64,000 nucleotides of DNA from Buchnera aphidicola (Cinara pseudotaxifoliae) (GCF_900128595.1 NZ_LT635893.1:1-64000); one strand, 5' to 3'. Positions 46,656 through 58,326 are shown, counted from the first letter of the stretch. Numbers and translations are program-made. The notes: generated from the sequence alone by a model not told the origin.

Positions 46656-47102
46656 TTATATATAAGCTAGGATTGTTAATCCTGCTTGTGTTTTATATAA
46701 TTTTTTTTTTGGATCACTGATTTCTTTTTTACATGTAATTTTAATGGTTGTGAGAATATGTATAGGCTCATTGTTTGAATTAGCGTTATGTATCACAAAT
46801 AAAATTTTTCCTGTACAAGTGCTTACAAATTCCTTATTCATCGAGACAACGGTATATTTTTGATGTTTTTTTTTAAATAGTTTATTTTTTATTAAAATTT
46901 TTGCACCATATTCAGATTGAATTAAAAATTCTATTTTTTTAGAAGAATAGTTTTTTATTTTTCCATTGCATGGAGATACAATTATTTTTTTATTAGAATG
47001 AATTATTATTTTTTTTTGACTTATAACTGTGTTTTTTATGTTATAAATATTTTGAACGATTCCAGTTATTGGTGATAAAATACATTGTTTTTTTATATTC
47101 AT
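46656..47102 (-). CDS. crr: PTS glucose-specific EIIA homologue lacking active-site histidines
   Basis: Resembles E. coli IIA-Glc, the phosphocarrier between HPr and the membrane permease. 148 residues (E. coli 169). 'ILSPITGIVQNIYNIKNTVIS' and 'IIVSPCNGKIKNY' match the N-terminal beta-sandwich. In the core, 'NHAFSIES...ELFVHFG' corresponds to 'KKIEFLIQS...ILIKNK': H75 is Ile57 and phospho-acceptor H90 is Lys72 by ungapped alignment. ptsI and ptsH, normally adjacent in Buchnera, are absent. The frame is still open, so it is a recent pseudogene or is kept for a non-transport role. Confidence 0.75.
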   Translation of the reverse strand: MNIKKQCILSPITGIVQNIYNIKNTVISQKKIIIHSNKKIIVSPCNGKIKNYSSKKIEFLIQSEYGAKILIKNKLFKKKHQKYTVVSMNKEFVSTCTGKILFVIHNANSNNEPIHILTTIKITCKKEISDPKKKLYKTQAGLTILAYI

Positions 47103-49339
<2,237 letters not shown>

Positions 49340-49377
49340 TGTGTAAATATTTTTTATTGTTATTTATATCCATAATA

Positions 49378-49450
49378 TGGGTCGTGCAGGATTTGAACCT
49401 GCGACCAATTGATTAAAAGTCAACTGCTCTACCAACTGAGCTAACGACCC
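49378..49450 (-). tRNA. tRNA-Lys (TTT)
   Basis: A 73-base cloverleaf on the minus strand begins GGGTCGT at 49450 and closes with CGACCC plus A. The anticodon loop CTTTTAA gives TTT. Lies just after ligA, convergent. CCA not encoded. Confidence 0.96.
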
Positions 49451-49465
49451 TAGTTTTTTATTTTA

Positions 49466-49538
49466 TGGGTGATGACGGTTTCGAACCGCCGACCTTCTCC
49501 GTGTAAAGGAGAAGCTCTACCAACTGAGCTAATCACCC
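49466..49538 (-). tRNA. tRNA-Val (TAC)
   Basis: A 73-base cloverleaf begins GGGTGAT at 49538 and closes ATCACCC plus A. The anticodon loop TTTACAC gives TAC. It precedes tRNA-Lys by 15 bases on the same strand, so the two are likely co-transcribed. E. coli has valT/lysT-type pairs near gltX as well. CCA not encoded. Confidence 0.96.
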
Positions 49539-49691
49539 TTATGTATAACTATATTGTAGAACAGATATGTTATGAGTCAATATATATTTTATATATATTT
49601 GTTTATTTGATTAAAAAATATACAATTTTATAAAAACATATTATGTTTTATGAATATTTTTGACCACATTGATTAATAATTTGAGTATTTT

Positions 49692-51107
49692 ATGAAAATT
49701 AAAACTAGATTTTCTCCTAGCCCTACAGGATTGTTACACATAGGTGGTGTACGAACAGCTTTATATGCATGGCTTTTTGCTCGTCAACATAATGGTTCGT
49801 TTGTGTTAAGAATTGAGGACACAGATATAAAAAGAGTGAATGATAATTTTGTATCGGATATTTTAAATAGTTTAAAGTATTTAGGATTACTGTGGGATGA
49901 AGGACCTATTTATCAAAGCCATCGATTAAAAATATATCAAGATATAATATTATTTATGTTAAAAAAAGGTCTTGCATATAAATGTTATTGTTCACAAAAA
50001 CGATTAGATACATTAAGAAAAATTCAAATTTTAAATAAACAAAAACCGAAATATGATCAAAAATGTTTAAATAATAATCATATTTTTAAAAAATCTAATA
50101 TTCCTTTTGTAGTGCGTTTTAGAAATCCTACTGAAGGTATAGTAAGGTTTACTGATATGATTAGAGGTGATATATGTATATCTAATTGTGAATTAGACGA
50201 TTTAATTATTCAGCGATCAAATGGCATGCCGACATATAATTTTTGTGTTGTAATTGATGATTGGAAAATGAATATCACTCATGTAATTCGAGGTGAAGAC
50301 CATATTAATAATACTCCTAGACAAATTAATCTGTTGAATGCATTAAACGCTCCTATTCCAATATATGCGCATGCATCAATGATTTTAGATTCCAATGGAA
50401 CAAAATTATCTAAAAGAAATACTCCGATAAGTATAGCTAGTTATATTAATGAAGGATTTATTCCTGAAGCAATTTTAAATTATGTATTGCGTTTAGGTTG
50501 GTCTTATCAAAATCAAGAAATTTTTTCTATTACAGATATGAAACATTATTTCAATTTAAAAAACGTGAGTCAGTCGCCAAGTATTGTCAATGATAAAAAA
50601 TTATTATGGTTGAATCATTATTATTTAAGTAGTTTACCGATTGAAACTATATATGCATATCTATCTGTTTATATGAAAAATAAAAAAATTTTTTTAGATA
50701 AAAAAATTGATATTCGTGGTTTATTAAAAGAATTTTTAAAACATCATAATACTTTAAAAGAATTTATATCATCATATGTTTATTTTTATAAAGATGTTAA
50801 TTTATTAAAAATTGATGATATTAATTTATATTGTAGTGAGATTAATATAAAAATATTACAATTTTTATATAAAAATTTTTTTTTATTAACCGATTGGAAT
50901 AAATCAAGTATTTTGTTTTTAATTCAAAAATCTGTATTAAAATTTAATGTATGTTTTAAGGATGTAGCAACATTAATTAGAATTGGTATTTCTGGACGAG
51001 TTCATACACCTAATGTTTCTTCTATAGTTTTTTATTTAGGAAAAAATACATTTTTGTTACGAATATATAATTTAATTAAATATATACAATTTAATATATA
51101 TAATTGA
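49692..51107 (+). CDS. gltX: Glutamyl-tRNA synthetase
   Basis: Charges tRNA-Glu. 471 residues, equal to E. coli. Seen: the class I HIGH motif in 'SPSPTGLLHIGGVRTALYAW' (about residues 8-20), zinc-binding 'CYCSQKRL' with 'KCLNNNH', 'VVIDDWKMNITHVIRGEDHINNTPRQ', and the KMSKS equivalent 'KLSKRN' near 239. Stand-alone gene divergent from tRNA-Val. Confidence 0.98.
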   Translation: MKIKTRFSPSPTGLLHIGGVRTALYAWLFARQHNGSFVLRIEDTDIKRVNDNFVSDILNSLKYLGLLWDEGPIYQSHRLKIYQDIILFMLKKGLAYKCYCSQKRLDTLRKIQILNKQKPKYDQKCLNNNHIFKKSNIPFVVRFRNPTEGIVRFTDMIRGDICISNCELDDLIIQRSNGMPTYNFCVVIDDWKMNITHVIRGEDHINNTPRQINLLNALNAPIPIYAHASMILDSNGTKLSKRNTPISIASYINEGFIPEAILNYVLRLGWSYQNQEIFSITDMKHYFNLKNVSQSPSIVNDKKLLWLNHYYLSSLPIETIYAYLSVYMKNKKIFLDKKIDIRGLLKEFLKHHNTLKEFISSYVYFYKDVNLLKIDDINLYCSEINIKILQFLYKNFFLLTDWNKSSILFLIQKSVLKFNVCFKDVATLIRIGISGRVHTPNVSSIVFYLGKNTFLLRIYNLIKYIQFNIYN

Positions 51108-51271
51108 ATATATATCAAGGTAATAAGTTAATTATAGTTTTTAATATTTTGAATATAATAAATTTTATTACATAGAGTGAAACAGATACTTATTATTTAG
51201 TCGTGTATTACATAATAGTTACTATATATTGTCTATATTATTTTTTACTAAACGTATAATACATATATATG

Positions 51272-51298
51272 ATGACATGTAATTTGATTACATGTCAT
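51272..51298. terminator. Hairpin between gltX and fliE
   Basis: ATGACATGTAA (51272-51282) and TTACATGTCAT (51288-51298) form a perfect 11-bp stem with a 5-base loop between convergent gltX and fliE. It would serve transcripts from either side, although U-runs are weak. Confidence 0.55.
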
Positions 51299-51359
51299 TA
51301 ATTAAATTAATAAAGAAAGTTTTTTATGTTTATAATAAAAATAATCTTATTATTTATAT

Positions 51360-51632
51360 TTAAATTTGCATATTCATTATTTCTTCATATAAACTGATTA
51401 ATTTATTTTGTATATTTAAGAATACATTGATTTTATATTTTTGATCAATTTTTGTTGTGTTGATTTTTTTAGAATTAAGATTTTTTGTTTGGTTTTTTGT
51501 TTTTTTTATATCTAATGATTTAGGTAGTACGTTTTTCCATACTTTTGAAAAATTTTTGTTTTTTATTTTTTTTGGATGTGATACAAAAGATGTTGTTTTG
51601 ATTGATTGCGGTTGTACTGAATTTATTTTCAT
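51360..51632 (-). CDS. fliE: Flagellar hook-basal body protein FliE
   Basis: Links the MS ring to the proximal rod and is the first axial substrate exported. 90 residues (E. coli 104). The N-terminal half is lysine/serine-rich and poorly conserved; the diagnostic C-terminus reads 'NVFLNIQNKLISLYEEIMNMQI', matching 'QVRNKLVAAYQEVMSMQV'. Divergent from fliF, exactly as in enteric bacteria. Confidence 0.93.
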   Translation of the reverse strand: MKINSVQPQSIKTTSFVSHPKKIKNKNFSKVWKNVLPKSLDIKKTKNQTKNLNSKKINTTKIDQKYKINVFLNIQNKLISLYEEIMNMQI

Positions 51633-51807
51633 AATATTTTTCCTATTTTGTATACTATGTTTATAATATAATTTTTATATTATCATATAAATATAGTATA
51701 TTATTACATATTTAAAAATTTTTTAAGTTATTATGTATGTTTATTGGTATGATACTTCATTCATACATTTTCATATTTATATAACAATTATTTTTTAGGA
51801 AAAAAGT

Positions 51808-53496
51808 ATGGATTTTATAAATATGTTGTTTTTAAGAATGCAAAAAAAATGGAATTTTTTTTTAGTTTTTGTTTCACATAAATTAAAGTGGATTGTTTTT
51901 AGTTTTTTGACAGTAATCTTGATTTTTTGTGTAGTTTTTTTTTGGATGAATCAAGTTAATTATGTAGTATTATATCATCATTTATCTGATACAGACGGAG
52001 GATGGGTGATATCAAAATTACAAGATATGAATGTTCCGTATCGATTGCATCATTCTTCTAGACAATTACTAGTTCCTGAAGATAAAATTGATGAATTGCG
52101 GTTTTCTTTAATGAAAAACAAGGATGTGATAAAAAAAAATGATGGTTTTGAATTATTAGATCAGGAAAAATTTGGTGTTAGTCAATTTCATGAGCATGTT
52201 AATTATCATAGAGGATTAGAGGGAGAATTATCACGAACATTAGAGTGTATATTTCCAATTCAATATGCTCGAGTGCACTTGGTATGCAAAAAAGACACTG
52301 ATTTTTTTAAAGATGATCAAGTACCATCAGCATCAGTAGTTATTGCTGTTTTCCCAGATACAAAATTAAATCAAGAACAAATAGATGCTATTACTTTACT
52401 AATATCGGGAAGTGTACCGAATTTATCTGCTGATAATATTGTTGTAGTTAATCAATTTGGAAATATATTAAATAAATATACTTTAAATTATTCTAGATTT
52501 TTTAATGATAATAAATATAAAAAAATTAATATTTTGGAACAAAGTTATTGCGATAGTATTAATCGTTTATTAAAGCCTATGTACGGATCAAAAAATTTTG
52601 TTGTGCATGTACGTGCTAAAATAAAAAAAAATAATGATATTATACATAATGTTAAAGCAGATAACATTGAAATTAATGGTTTATCTAAAAAATTATCAAA
52701 TAAAATTTCAGATGTTTGTTTAAATAATAAAAAAAATATGATTTCAGAAAGTATGGTAAAAAAAATTTTTTTAATGAAAAAATTAAGTAATTTTTTTACA
52801 AAAAAAAATTTAATTAACAATTTTGGTTGTTTTTATTCAACTTTTAAAAAAAATTTTATTAACACGGATAATTATATATCGTGTAGTAACACGGATGCTA
52901 CTCATTCTATTAATAAAGGATTTATAAAATCTAATATAATAAATGATTATAACGATGATTATTTTCTTGATTTGAAAAGATCAGAGGTTCAACATTTAGA
53001 TGTTACAGTGTTGATAAATTATAAAAAAAGTGATGCAGGAAAATATGTTTCTTGTTCTACTCAAGAACTACAAGATTTAGAAAAATTAATTAAATTAGTA
53101 ATAGATTTTTCTGATCATCGAGGTGATTGTATTAATATAATTAATTATAGATTTATTTCTTCACATACTAACTCGAATCATAATAGTTTTGTTATATATA
53201 ATTATTTAAATGTAAATTATCTGTTTTTTTTATGTATTGGTGTTTTTTTTGTTTTTTTAATGGTTTTTATATATTTTAAAAACATTATTATAGATAACAA
53301 GAAAAAAAATTCCTTAGCTACGGTTAGTAGTACTAACAAAAATTTTAAAAATTCCCAGCATGTCGATACTGATAAATTAAATTGTAAAAAAAATAATTAT
53401 ATCAATAAAGATCGTCTTTTCATTAAGCGTGATATTTTAGATAAACACCCCAAAATTATCGAGCAAGTGATACGTTATTGGATAAATAAAAAATGA
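51808..53496 (+). CDS. fliF: Flagellar MS-ring protein FliF
   Basis: Inner-membrane ring on which the basal body and export gate assemble. 562 residues (E. coli 552). Two transmembrane segments bracket the periplasmic part: near residues 28-49 ('VFSFLTVILIFCVVFFWM') and near 470-490 ('LFFLCIGVFFVFLMVFIYF'). The ring-building 'YRLHHSSRQLLVPEDKIDELRFSLM' and 'YARVHLVCKKDTDFFKDDQVPSASVV' are clear. The C-terminal 'HPKIIEQVIRYWINKK' is the FliG-binding tail. Its stop overlaps the fliG start (ATGA). Confidence 0.96.
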   Translation: MDFINMLFLRMQKKWNFFLVFVSHKLKWIVFSFLTVILIFCVVFFWMNQVNYVVLYHHLSDTDGGWVISKLQDMNVPYRLHHSSRQLLVPEDKIDELRFSLMKNKDVIKKNDGFELLDQEKFGVSQFHEHVNYHRGLEGELSRTLECIFPIQYARVHLVCKKDTDFFKDDQVPSASVVIAVFPDTKLNQEQIDAITLLISGSVPNLSADNIVVVNQFGNILNKYTLNYSRFFNDNKYKKINILEQSYCDSINRLLKPMYGSKNFVVHVRAKIKKNNDIIHNVKADNIEINGLSKKLSNKISDVCLNNKKNMISESMVKKIFLMKKLSNFFTKKNLINNFGCFYSTFKKNFINTDNYISCSNTDATHSINKGFIKSNIINDYNDDYFLDLKRSEVQHLDVTVLINYKKSDAGKYVSCSTQELQDLEKLIKLVIDFSDHRGDCINIINYRFISSHTNSNHNSFVIYNYLNVNYLFFLCIGVFFVFLMVFIYFKNIIIDNKKKNSLATVSSTNKNFKNSQHVDTDKLNCKKNNYINKDRLFIKRDILDKHPKIIEQVIRYWINKK

Positions 53497-54479
53497 TACG
53501 TTTAAGCGGTATACAGAAAAGTGCTTTATTATTAATATCTATGGACATAAAAACGTCAGCAAAGGTTTTAAAAGGTTTTACTGATTCAGAAATTAGTAGT
53601 TTTATTGATGCAATCCTAACTCTAGATGCTAGTGTTTTAAGATATACTGATATAGTAATTTGTGAATTTTATAAATTATTAAAAAAAAAAAAAATTGTTA
53701 ATTTTAATATTAAAAACCATATATTAAAAATTATAGAAAATACAGTAGGTTTGGATGTATCTCGTAAGCTTTTTAAAAAAAGTTTAATAAAAAATGACTT
53801 TGTTCATAATGTCGCTATATTGGAAACATTAGGAGCTAAAAACATTTTTTTATTAATTAAAAATGAGAATTTAAATATTATAACAGCATTGTTAATATAT
53901 ATGAATAAAACATTAACAACTGATGTATTATCCTATTTTAGTACACAAAACAGATTAAATATTTTGAAGTGTATGGTTAGTTTTACTGGTTTGAAGTCTT
54001 CTGGTTTTTTGGAATTAAATAAAATTATTCGTGTTTTTTTATATACACAAAAATCATCTGTAGTAGAAAAAGAAAGAATTAATAAAATAGTATATATTAT
54101 ATCTTATTTTGTACAGGATAATATTATTCAGTTTATTAATAAAATTAATACTCCATATAAAAATATTTTAAATAAATCAATAAGTAAATATTTTAATTTT
54201 AAAGATATAGTAAATATTGAAGATAGTAGTGTAAAATTTATTATCAATAATACCGACATAGATGATCTATGTATTTTTTTATGCCACACAGACGAATCTG
54301 TTCAAAGAAAATTTATTTCTAATTTTTCACATAAGAAATATCAATATTTTAAAAAAACAGTATTATCAAGTCAATCAATTGATTATAATACTATTTATTT
54401 TAAAAAAAAATTATTACTTAAAAATATTAAAAGATTCATACGAGATGATAAGATCATTATAAAATTAGAGCAGGAATAG
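53493..54479 (+). CDS. fliG: Flagellar switch protein FliG
   Basis: Switch/rotor protein bound to FliF. 328 residues (E. coli 331). Start 'LSGIQKSALLLISMD' matches 'LTGTDKSVILLMTIG'; the middle and C-terminal armadillo-like helices are recognisable ('DLCIFLCHTDESVQRKFISNFS'), though charged torque-helix residues are poorly conserved. Overlaps fliF by 4 bases and precedes fliH by 3, so expression is tightly coupled. No motA/motB is in this window. Confidence 0.93.
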   Translation: MIRLSGIQKSALLLISMDIKTSAKVLKGFTDSEISSFIDAILTLDASVLRYTDIVICEFYKLLKKKKIVNFNIKNHILKIIENTVGLDVSRKLFKKSLIKNDFVHNVAILETLGAKNIFLLIKNENLNIITALLIYMNKTLTTDVLSYFSTQNRLNILKCMVSFTGLKSSGFLELNKIIRVFLYTQKSSVVEKERINKIVYIISYFVQDNIIQFINKINTPYKNILNKSISKYFNFKDIVNIEDSSVKFIINNTDIDDLCIFLCHTDESVQRKFISNFSHKKYQYFKKTVLSSQSIDYNTIYFKKKLLLKNIKRFIRDDKIIIKLEQE

Positions 54480-54482
54480 TAT

Positions 54483-55163
54483 ATGAAAGTTGTTACTAAT
54501 GATAAGTTATGGAAAAAATGGCGTCTTAAAAAATCTAGAAAAATATTTTATTTAACGTGTGCTTCAAATATTAAAAAAAATAAAAATTTAGAATTGTCTG
54601 ATTCTGTTAAAAATAAAAATGATTCTTTATATTCTAGTATATACCAGAAAGGTTATCAACAAGGTTTATTAGATGGATATAAAAAAGGGTATTTTATTGG
54701 ATGGATGCAAGGATTTGGTTATTCTTATGATGTTTTTTTAAAAAATACTACATACTGTATTCAGGTGCAGTTTTCAGTTCTTTTAAGGCAGTTTAAAACT
54801 GCTATTAAAAAATTTAATTGTAATTTTTCGAAACGTTTAATTAACGTCGTGTTACATATTTCAAAAATTTTTTTGGATGACGTATTATCAGTTAATCAGC
54901 AATATCTTATCAAAAGGATCAATAAACTAATTAAACAATCAAGATATATATTTCAGAAATTACAATTACATGTTCATCCTGATCATTATCATACTATAAC
55001 AAATAAATTTGGAGTTTTAATGAATAAATATAACTGGACTGTAATTAGTGATAAAAAAATAGATATTTACAGTTATCGTATTATTACTGCTAAAGAAGAA
55101 GTAGATGCTTCTCTTTCATCTTTTTGGCATCGAATTAATGATGTAGCTAATTCATTGGATTAA
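54483..55163 (+). CDS. fliH: Flagellar export ATPase regulator FliH
   Basis: Stator-like partner of the FliI ATPase that docks it to the C ring. 226 residues (E. coli 228). A run of glycine-spaced helix motifs, 'GYQQGLLDGYKKGYFIGWMQGFGY' in pieces over residues 55-80, is the GxxxG repeat typical of FliH. The C-terminal domain includes 'LQLHVHPDHYHTI' and 'DASLSSFWHRIND'. Lies between fliG and fliI. Confidence 0.9.
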   Translation: MKVVTNDKLWKKWRLKKSRKIFYLTCASNIKKNKNLELSDSVKNKNDSLYSSIYQKGYQQGLLDGYKKGYFIGWMQGFGYSYDVFLKNTTYCIQVQFSVLLRQFKTAIKKFNCNFSKRLINVVLHISKIFLDDVLSVNQQYLIKRINKLIKQSRYIFQKLQLHVHPDHYHTITNKFGVLMNKYNWTVISDKKIDIYSYRIITAKEEVDASLSSFWHRINDVANSLD

Positions 55164-55185
55164 AGATAAAAATGGTGTATTAAAT

Positions 55186-56550
55186 ATGTGGTTTGATCGA
55201 ATTAATAAGTTTGAAAAAAAAATATCGCTGATTACTCGTGATTTTTTATATGGTCGAGTATTAAGTGTTAATAATCTCATTATTGAAGCAACAGGAGTAT
55301 ATCTCCCAGTAGGGGATTTTTGTTTTGTAGAACGTATATATCGCGAACGACTATCTACAGCAGTATGCAAAATTGTAGGTTTTAAAAAAAAAATTGTTTT
55401 TTTAATACCCGTTAATAGTTTAGATGGTATTTTTCCTGGATCTAGAGTTTTTTCGGGATATAATATTAATCATAATATTTCTGAATATGTTAAATTTCCA
55501 TTTGGAAAACATTTACTCGGTCGAACACTAGACAGTTTTGGTCGTCCTTTAGATAATCTAGGGGTAATCAAATCAAAAAAAAAATCTTTTAATTTTTTTA
55601 AATCATTTACTAATCCTTTACAAAGAGCTCCTATCACTAAAATTTTAGATACTGGAGTAAGGGCTATTAATAGCTTATTAACGGTTGGAAGAGGTCAAAG
55701 AATGGGTATATTTTCTCAACCGGGTTTAGGAAAAAGTATGTTGCTTGGTATGATATCTAGACATACTGATGCAGATGTAATTATAGTTTCTATGGTAGGA
55801 GAAAGAGGTAGAGAAGTTAAAGAATTTATTGATAATATTTTAGGTACTGATAGTCTAAAAAAATCTGTTTTAATTATTTCTCCAGCGGATGTTTCTCCTT
55901 TACTTAAAATTCAATCAGTTCAATATGCAACATCAATTGCGGAATATTTTTGTAAAAAAGATAATCATGTATTATTGATAGTTGATTCGTTAACACGGTA
56001 TGCTATGGCGTATCGAGAAATATCAAATGCGATGTATGAAGTTCCTGTTTTAAAAGGATATCCTGCTTCTATTTTTTCTAATATTCCCTACTTAATTGAG
56101 CGCACAGGTAATGTAAATAGCACTGGCCTAGGATCTATTACCTCTTTTTACACAGTGTTGACTGAAGGAGATGAATACAATGATCCTATTTTAGATATAG
56201 CAAAATCTGTACTAGACGGACATGTTATATTATCACAGATTTTGTCAGAAACAGGACATTACCCAGCAATTGATATTGAAAAGTCTATTAGTAGATCCAT
56301 GCATTCAATTGTAAATAAAGATCATTATAACAAATCTATATATTTAAAAAAGTTAATTTCATGTCATCGTCGTCATAAGGATTTAATTAACTTAGGTGTT
56401 TATTCTTCTGGTAATAATAAACTATTAGATGAAGCAATAAGTGTTTGGCCGATTTTAGAAAAATTTTTACAACAGAGATTTTTAGAGCGTTGTACTTATA
56501 CTCAATCAATTATTGAATTATCAGAATTATTAAAAAATTTTAATGTATAA
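55186..56550 (+). CDS. fliI: Flagellum-specific export ATPase FliI
   Basis: Hexameric ATPase energising flagellar type III export. 454 residues (E. coli 457). Seen: 'GRVLSVNNLIIEATGVYLPVGDFC', the P-loop 'SQPGLGKSMLLGMISRHT' near residue 180 (first residue Ser instead of the usual Ala/Gly), 'VGERGREVKEFI', Walker B 'LLIVDSLTRYAMAYREI', and 'RTGNVNSTGLGSITSFYTVL'. Apart from the P-loop substitution the catalytic core looks intact. Confidence 0.97.
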   Translation: MWFDRINKFEKKISLITRDFLYGRVLSVNNLIIEATGVYLPVGDFCFVERIYRERLSTAVCKIVGFKKKIVFLIPVNSLDGIFPGSRVFSGYNINHNISEYVKFPFGKHLLGRTLDSFGRPLDNLGVIKSKKKSFNFFKSFTNPLQRAPITKILDTGVRAINSLLTVGRGQRMGIFSQPGLGKSMLLGMISRHTDADVIIVSMVGERGREVKEFIDNILGTDSLKKSVLIISPADVSPLLKIQSVQYATSIAEYFCKKDNHVLLIVDSLTRYAMAYREISNAMYEVPVLKGYPASIFSNIPYLIERTGNVNSTGLGSITSFYTVLTEGDEYNDPILDIAKSVLDGHVILSQILSETGHYPAIDIEKSISRSMHSIVNKDHYNKSIYLKKLISCHRRHKDLINLGVYSSGNNKLLDEAISVWPILEKFLQQRFLERCTYTQSIIELSELLKNFNV

Positions 56551-56563
56551 TACGGTGATGCAT

Positions 56564-57012
56564 ATGGTATATAATATTTCTCATATATATACGTTTAAAA
56601 AAAAATAGAAATTGATATTAAAAAAAATATTTATTACATAAAATATTATGAAAACAAACAAGCACAAATACAAAAACATTTGTTACAATTACAAAAATAT
56701 TATAATCAATATAATTTATTTTTATATAAAAAATTTTTTCTTGGGGGTTTACAATATATAATTCAGTTATACATACAATTTTTATTGATGTTACAGAAAT
56801 TTATTTTACAGCAACATGTTTGTTTGAATTATTTTAAAAAAAAAGTTAAAAATAGATTATTAATACATCATAAATTATATTTAAAATTAGAAACTTGGAA
56901 AAAATTAGAATTACGTGTTAAAAATAGTATTTTACACAAAAAAAAATTAATAAATCAGCGTGAAGATAGTTTATTATGTTTAAATATTTATAATTTTTTA
57001 CAACAAAAATGA
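56564..57012 (+). CDS. fliJ: Flagellar export chaperone FliJ, split by an A9 tract
   Basis: Coiled-coil chaperone/escort of the flagellar export apparatus. The first frame starts at ATG 56564 ('MVYNISHIYTFKKK') and runs into a stop just after nine adenines (56597-56605). The adjoining frame, open from 56599, continues 'IEIDIKKNIYYIKYYENKQ' to the stop at 57012. With ten adenines the two join into one 149-residue coiled-coil protein, against 147 in E. coli FliJ. Position between fliI and fliM supports the assignment. Either transcriptional slippage rescues it, it is a new pseudogene, or the homopolymer is misread. Confidence 0.8.
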
Positions 57013-57132
57013 ATAAAATTGTTAATTTTTAGTTCTTTCAAATATGAATTATGATATTATATATCAAATAATTTTTACTAGAAATAATTAATATAGTTAT
57101 GTTTTATATTATAAATAAATAAGTCATACATT

Positions 57133-57765
57133 ATGTCTAAACAATCTGATTTCGTGTATAAAAAATCTGCAATAAAAATATTACATCATAAGAATTTCAT
57201 TAATTTTGTTTTAGCAAAACAAAAATTATTTTTTAAAAAATTGTTTTGTGATTTTTGTTTTTTATTTCAAAAACAATTTAATAAAATTTTTTATTGTAAT
57301 ATAGATATAGATTTTTGCACTGGTAGTGTAGAATACAATTCTATATATTTAAATCAAAAGTATTTAAAATTTATTGGTAAAAGCTTTTTTTTAGATAATT
57401 ATTCTAATGAATGTTTGGTATTAATTTCACGATTTTTTGCTTCTATGTTTATAGGAAACATGTTTGGAAATTGTAAAGTGCACGTAGATGTACAGAATAG
57501 GAATTTAAAATTAACTAAAAATGAAATGTATGTTTTAGATGGTTTACTGGAAAAAATTTTTTTTATTTTCAATGAAACCTTTTTAAAGAAAATTTCTTCT
57601 TCTGTGATTAATACGGGTCAATATATTCAATTAGATTCTTTATTGTCAAACAACTTTATATATACATCTTATGTATGTTTTACTTTTTTAATATATATTA
57701 ATAATCATAAAAGTAGATTAAAAATATATTTTCCTAGATATATTGTAGGGGATTTACAAAAATAA
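57133..57765 (+). CDS. fliM: Flagellar switch protein FliM, middle domain only
   Basis: C-ring protein linking FliG to FliN. 210 residues against 334 in E. coli. The middle domain is recognisable: 'FCTGSVEYNSIYLNQ', 'CLVLISRFFASMFIGNMFGN' (FliM 'VVFSPSLVFIAVDNLFGG'), 'LTKNEMYVLDGLLEKIF', and 'LKIYFPRYIVGDLQ'. The N-terminal CheY-binding 'EIDALL' and the entire C-terminal SpoA domain, which pairs with FliN, are absent; the 133 bases after the stop show no SpoA remnant. Identification rests on these patterns and on position. fliK and fliL, normally between fliJ and fliM, are missing. Confidence 0.82.
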   Translation: MSKQSDFVYKKSAIKILHHKNFINFVLAKQKLFFKKLFCDFCFLFQKQFNKIFYCNIDIDFCTGSVEYNSIYLNQKYLKFIGKSFFLDNYSNECLVLISRFFASMFIGNMFGNCKVHVDVQNRNLKLTKNEMYVLDGLLEKIFFIFNETFLKKISSSVINTGQYIQLDSLLSNNFIYTSYVCFTFLIYINNHKSRLKIYFPRYIVGDLQK

Positions 57766-57898
57766 ATTCTTTTGAATTAATTTAACTTTATGAAGTGTAT
57801 TTACTATACATAGAATTTATTTTAAATTTAGATTTTTTTAAATATCTATAAAAAATTATTTAATAAAAATTTATACAATTATTATTAAGGATATTGTA

Positions 57899-58285
57899 AT
57901 GCAAGATGGTTTTGATAAGTTAAAAAATCATAATATAACACAAAAAATAAATCACTTTAATTCTAAAGATAAAATATCTACAATTGATAAAGTAGATATT
58001 AACTATAAGAACTTTGATTCCACAGATGATAAAAAAAAAATAAATGATAATTCTGCATCACATAATTTGTCATTTATGTCAATTCCTGTCTATATTACGA
58101 TAGAGTTGAATAAAAAAAAAATTACCATTAAAGACTTATTGAGTTTATCTAATGGTTCTATATTAGAATTAGATGATAAAGTAGATGAACCGTTAAATAT
58201 TTACGTTAATAAACGTCTAGTAGCTGTAGGAGAACTGGTAGTTCATAACGATAAATATGGTGTTCGTATAATAAAATTAGTATAA
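57899..58285 (+). CDS. fliN: Flagellar switch protein FliN
   Basis: SpoA-domain protein forming the base of the C ring and the docking site for FliH-FliI. 128 residues (E. coli 137). The N-terminal 55 residues are charged and variable; the SpoA domain follows: 'IPVYITIELNKKKITIKDLLSLSNGSILEL', then 'PLNIYVNKRLVAVGELVVHNDKYGVRI', matching FliN closely. It is the only SpoA domain left in this cluster. An AAGGATA ribosome site precedes the start. Confidence 0.95.
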   Translation: MQDGFDKLKNHNITQKINHFNSKDKISTIDKVDINYKNFDSTDDKKKINDNSASHNLSFMSIPVYITIELNKKKITIKDLLSLSNGSILELDDKVDEPLNIYVNKRLVAVGELVVHNDKYGVRIIKLV

Positions 58286-58326
58286 AATTAACTATAACAT
58301 AACTTTTACAATTACATGGATAATTT

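Noticed and set aside
55186-56550. FliI P-loop starts with Ser instead of Ala/Gly
   Set aside because: The GKS core, Walker B and neighbouring motifs are intact, so a single conservative change is not evidence of inactivation.
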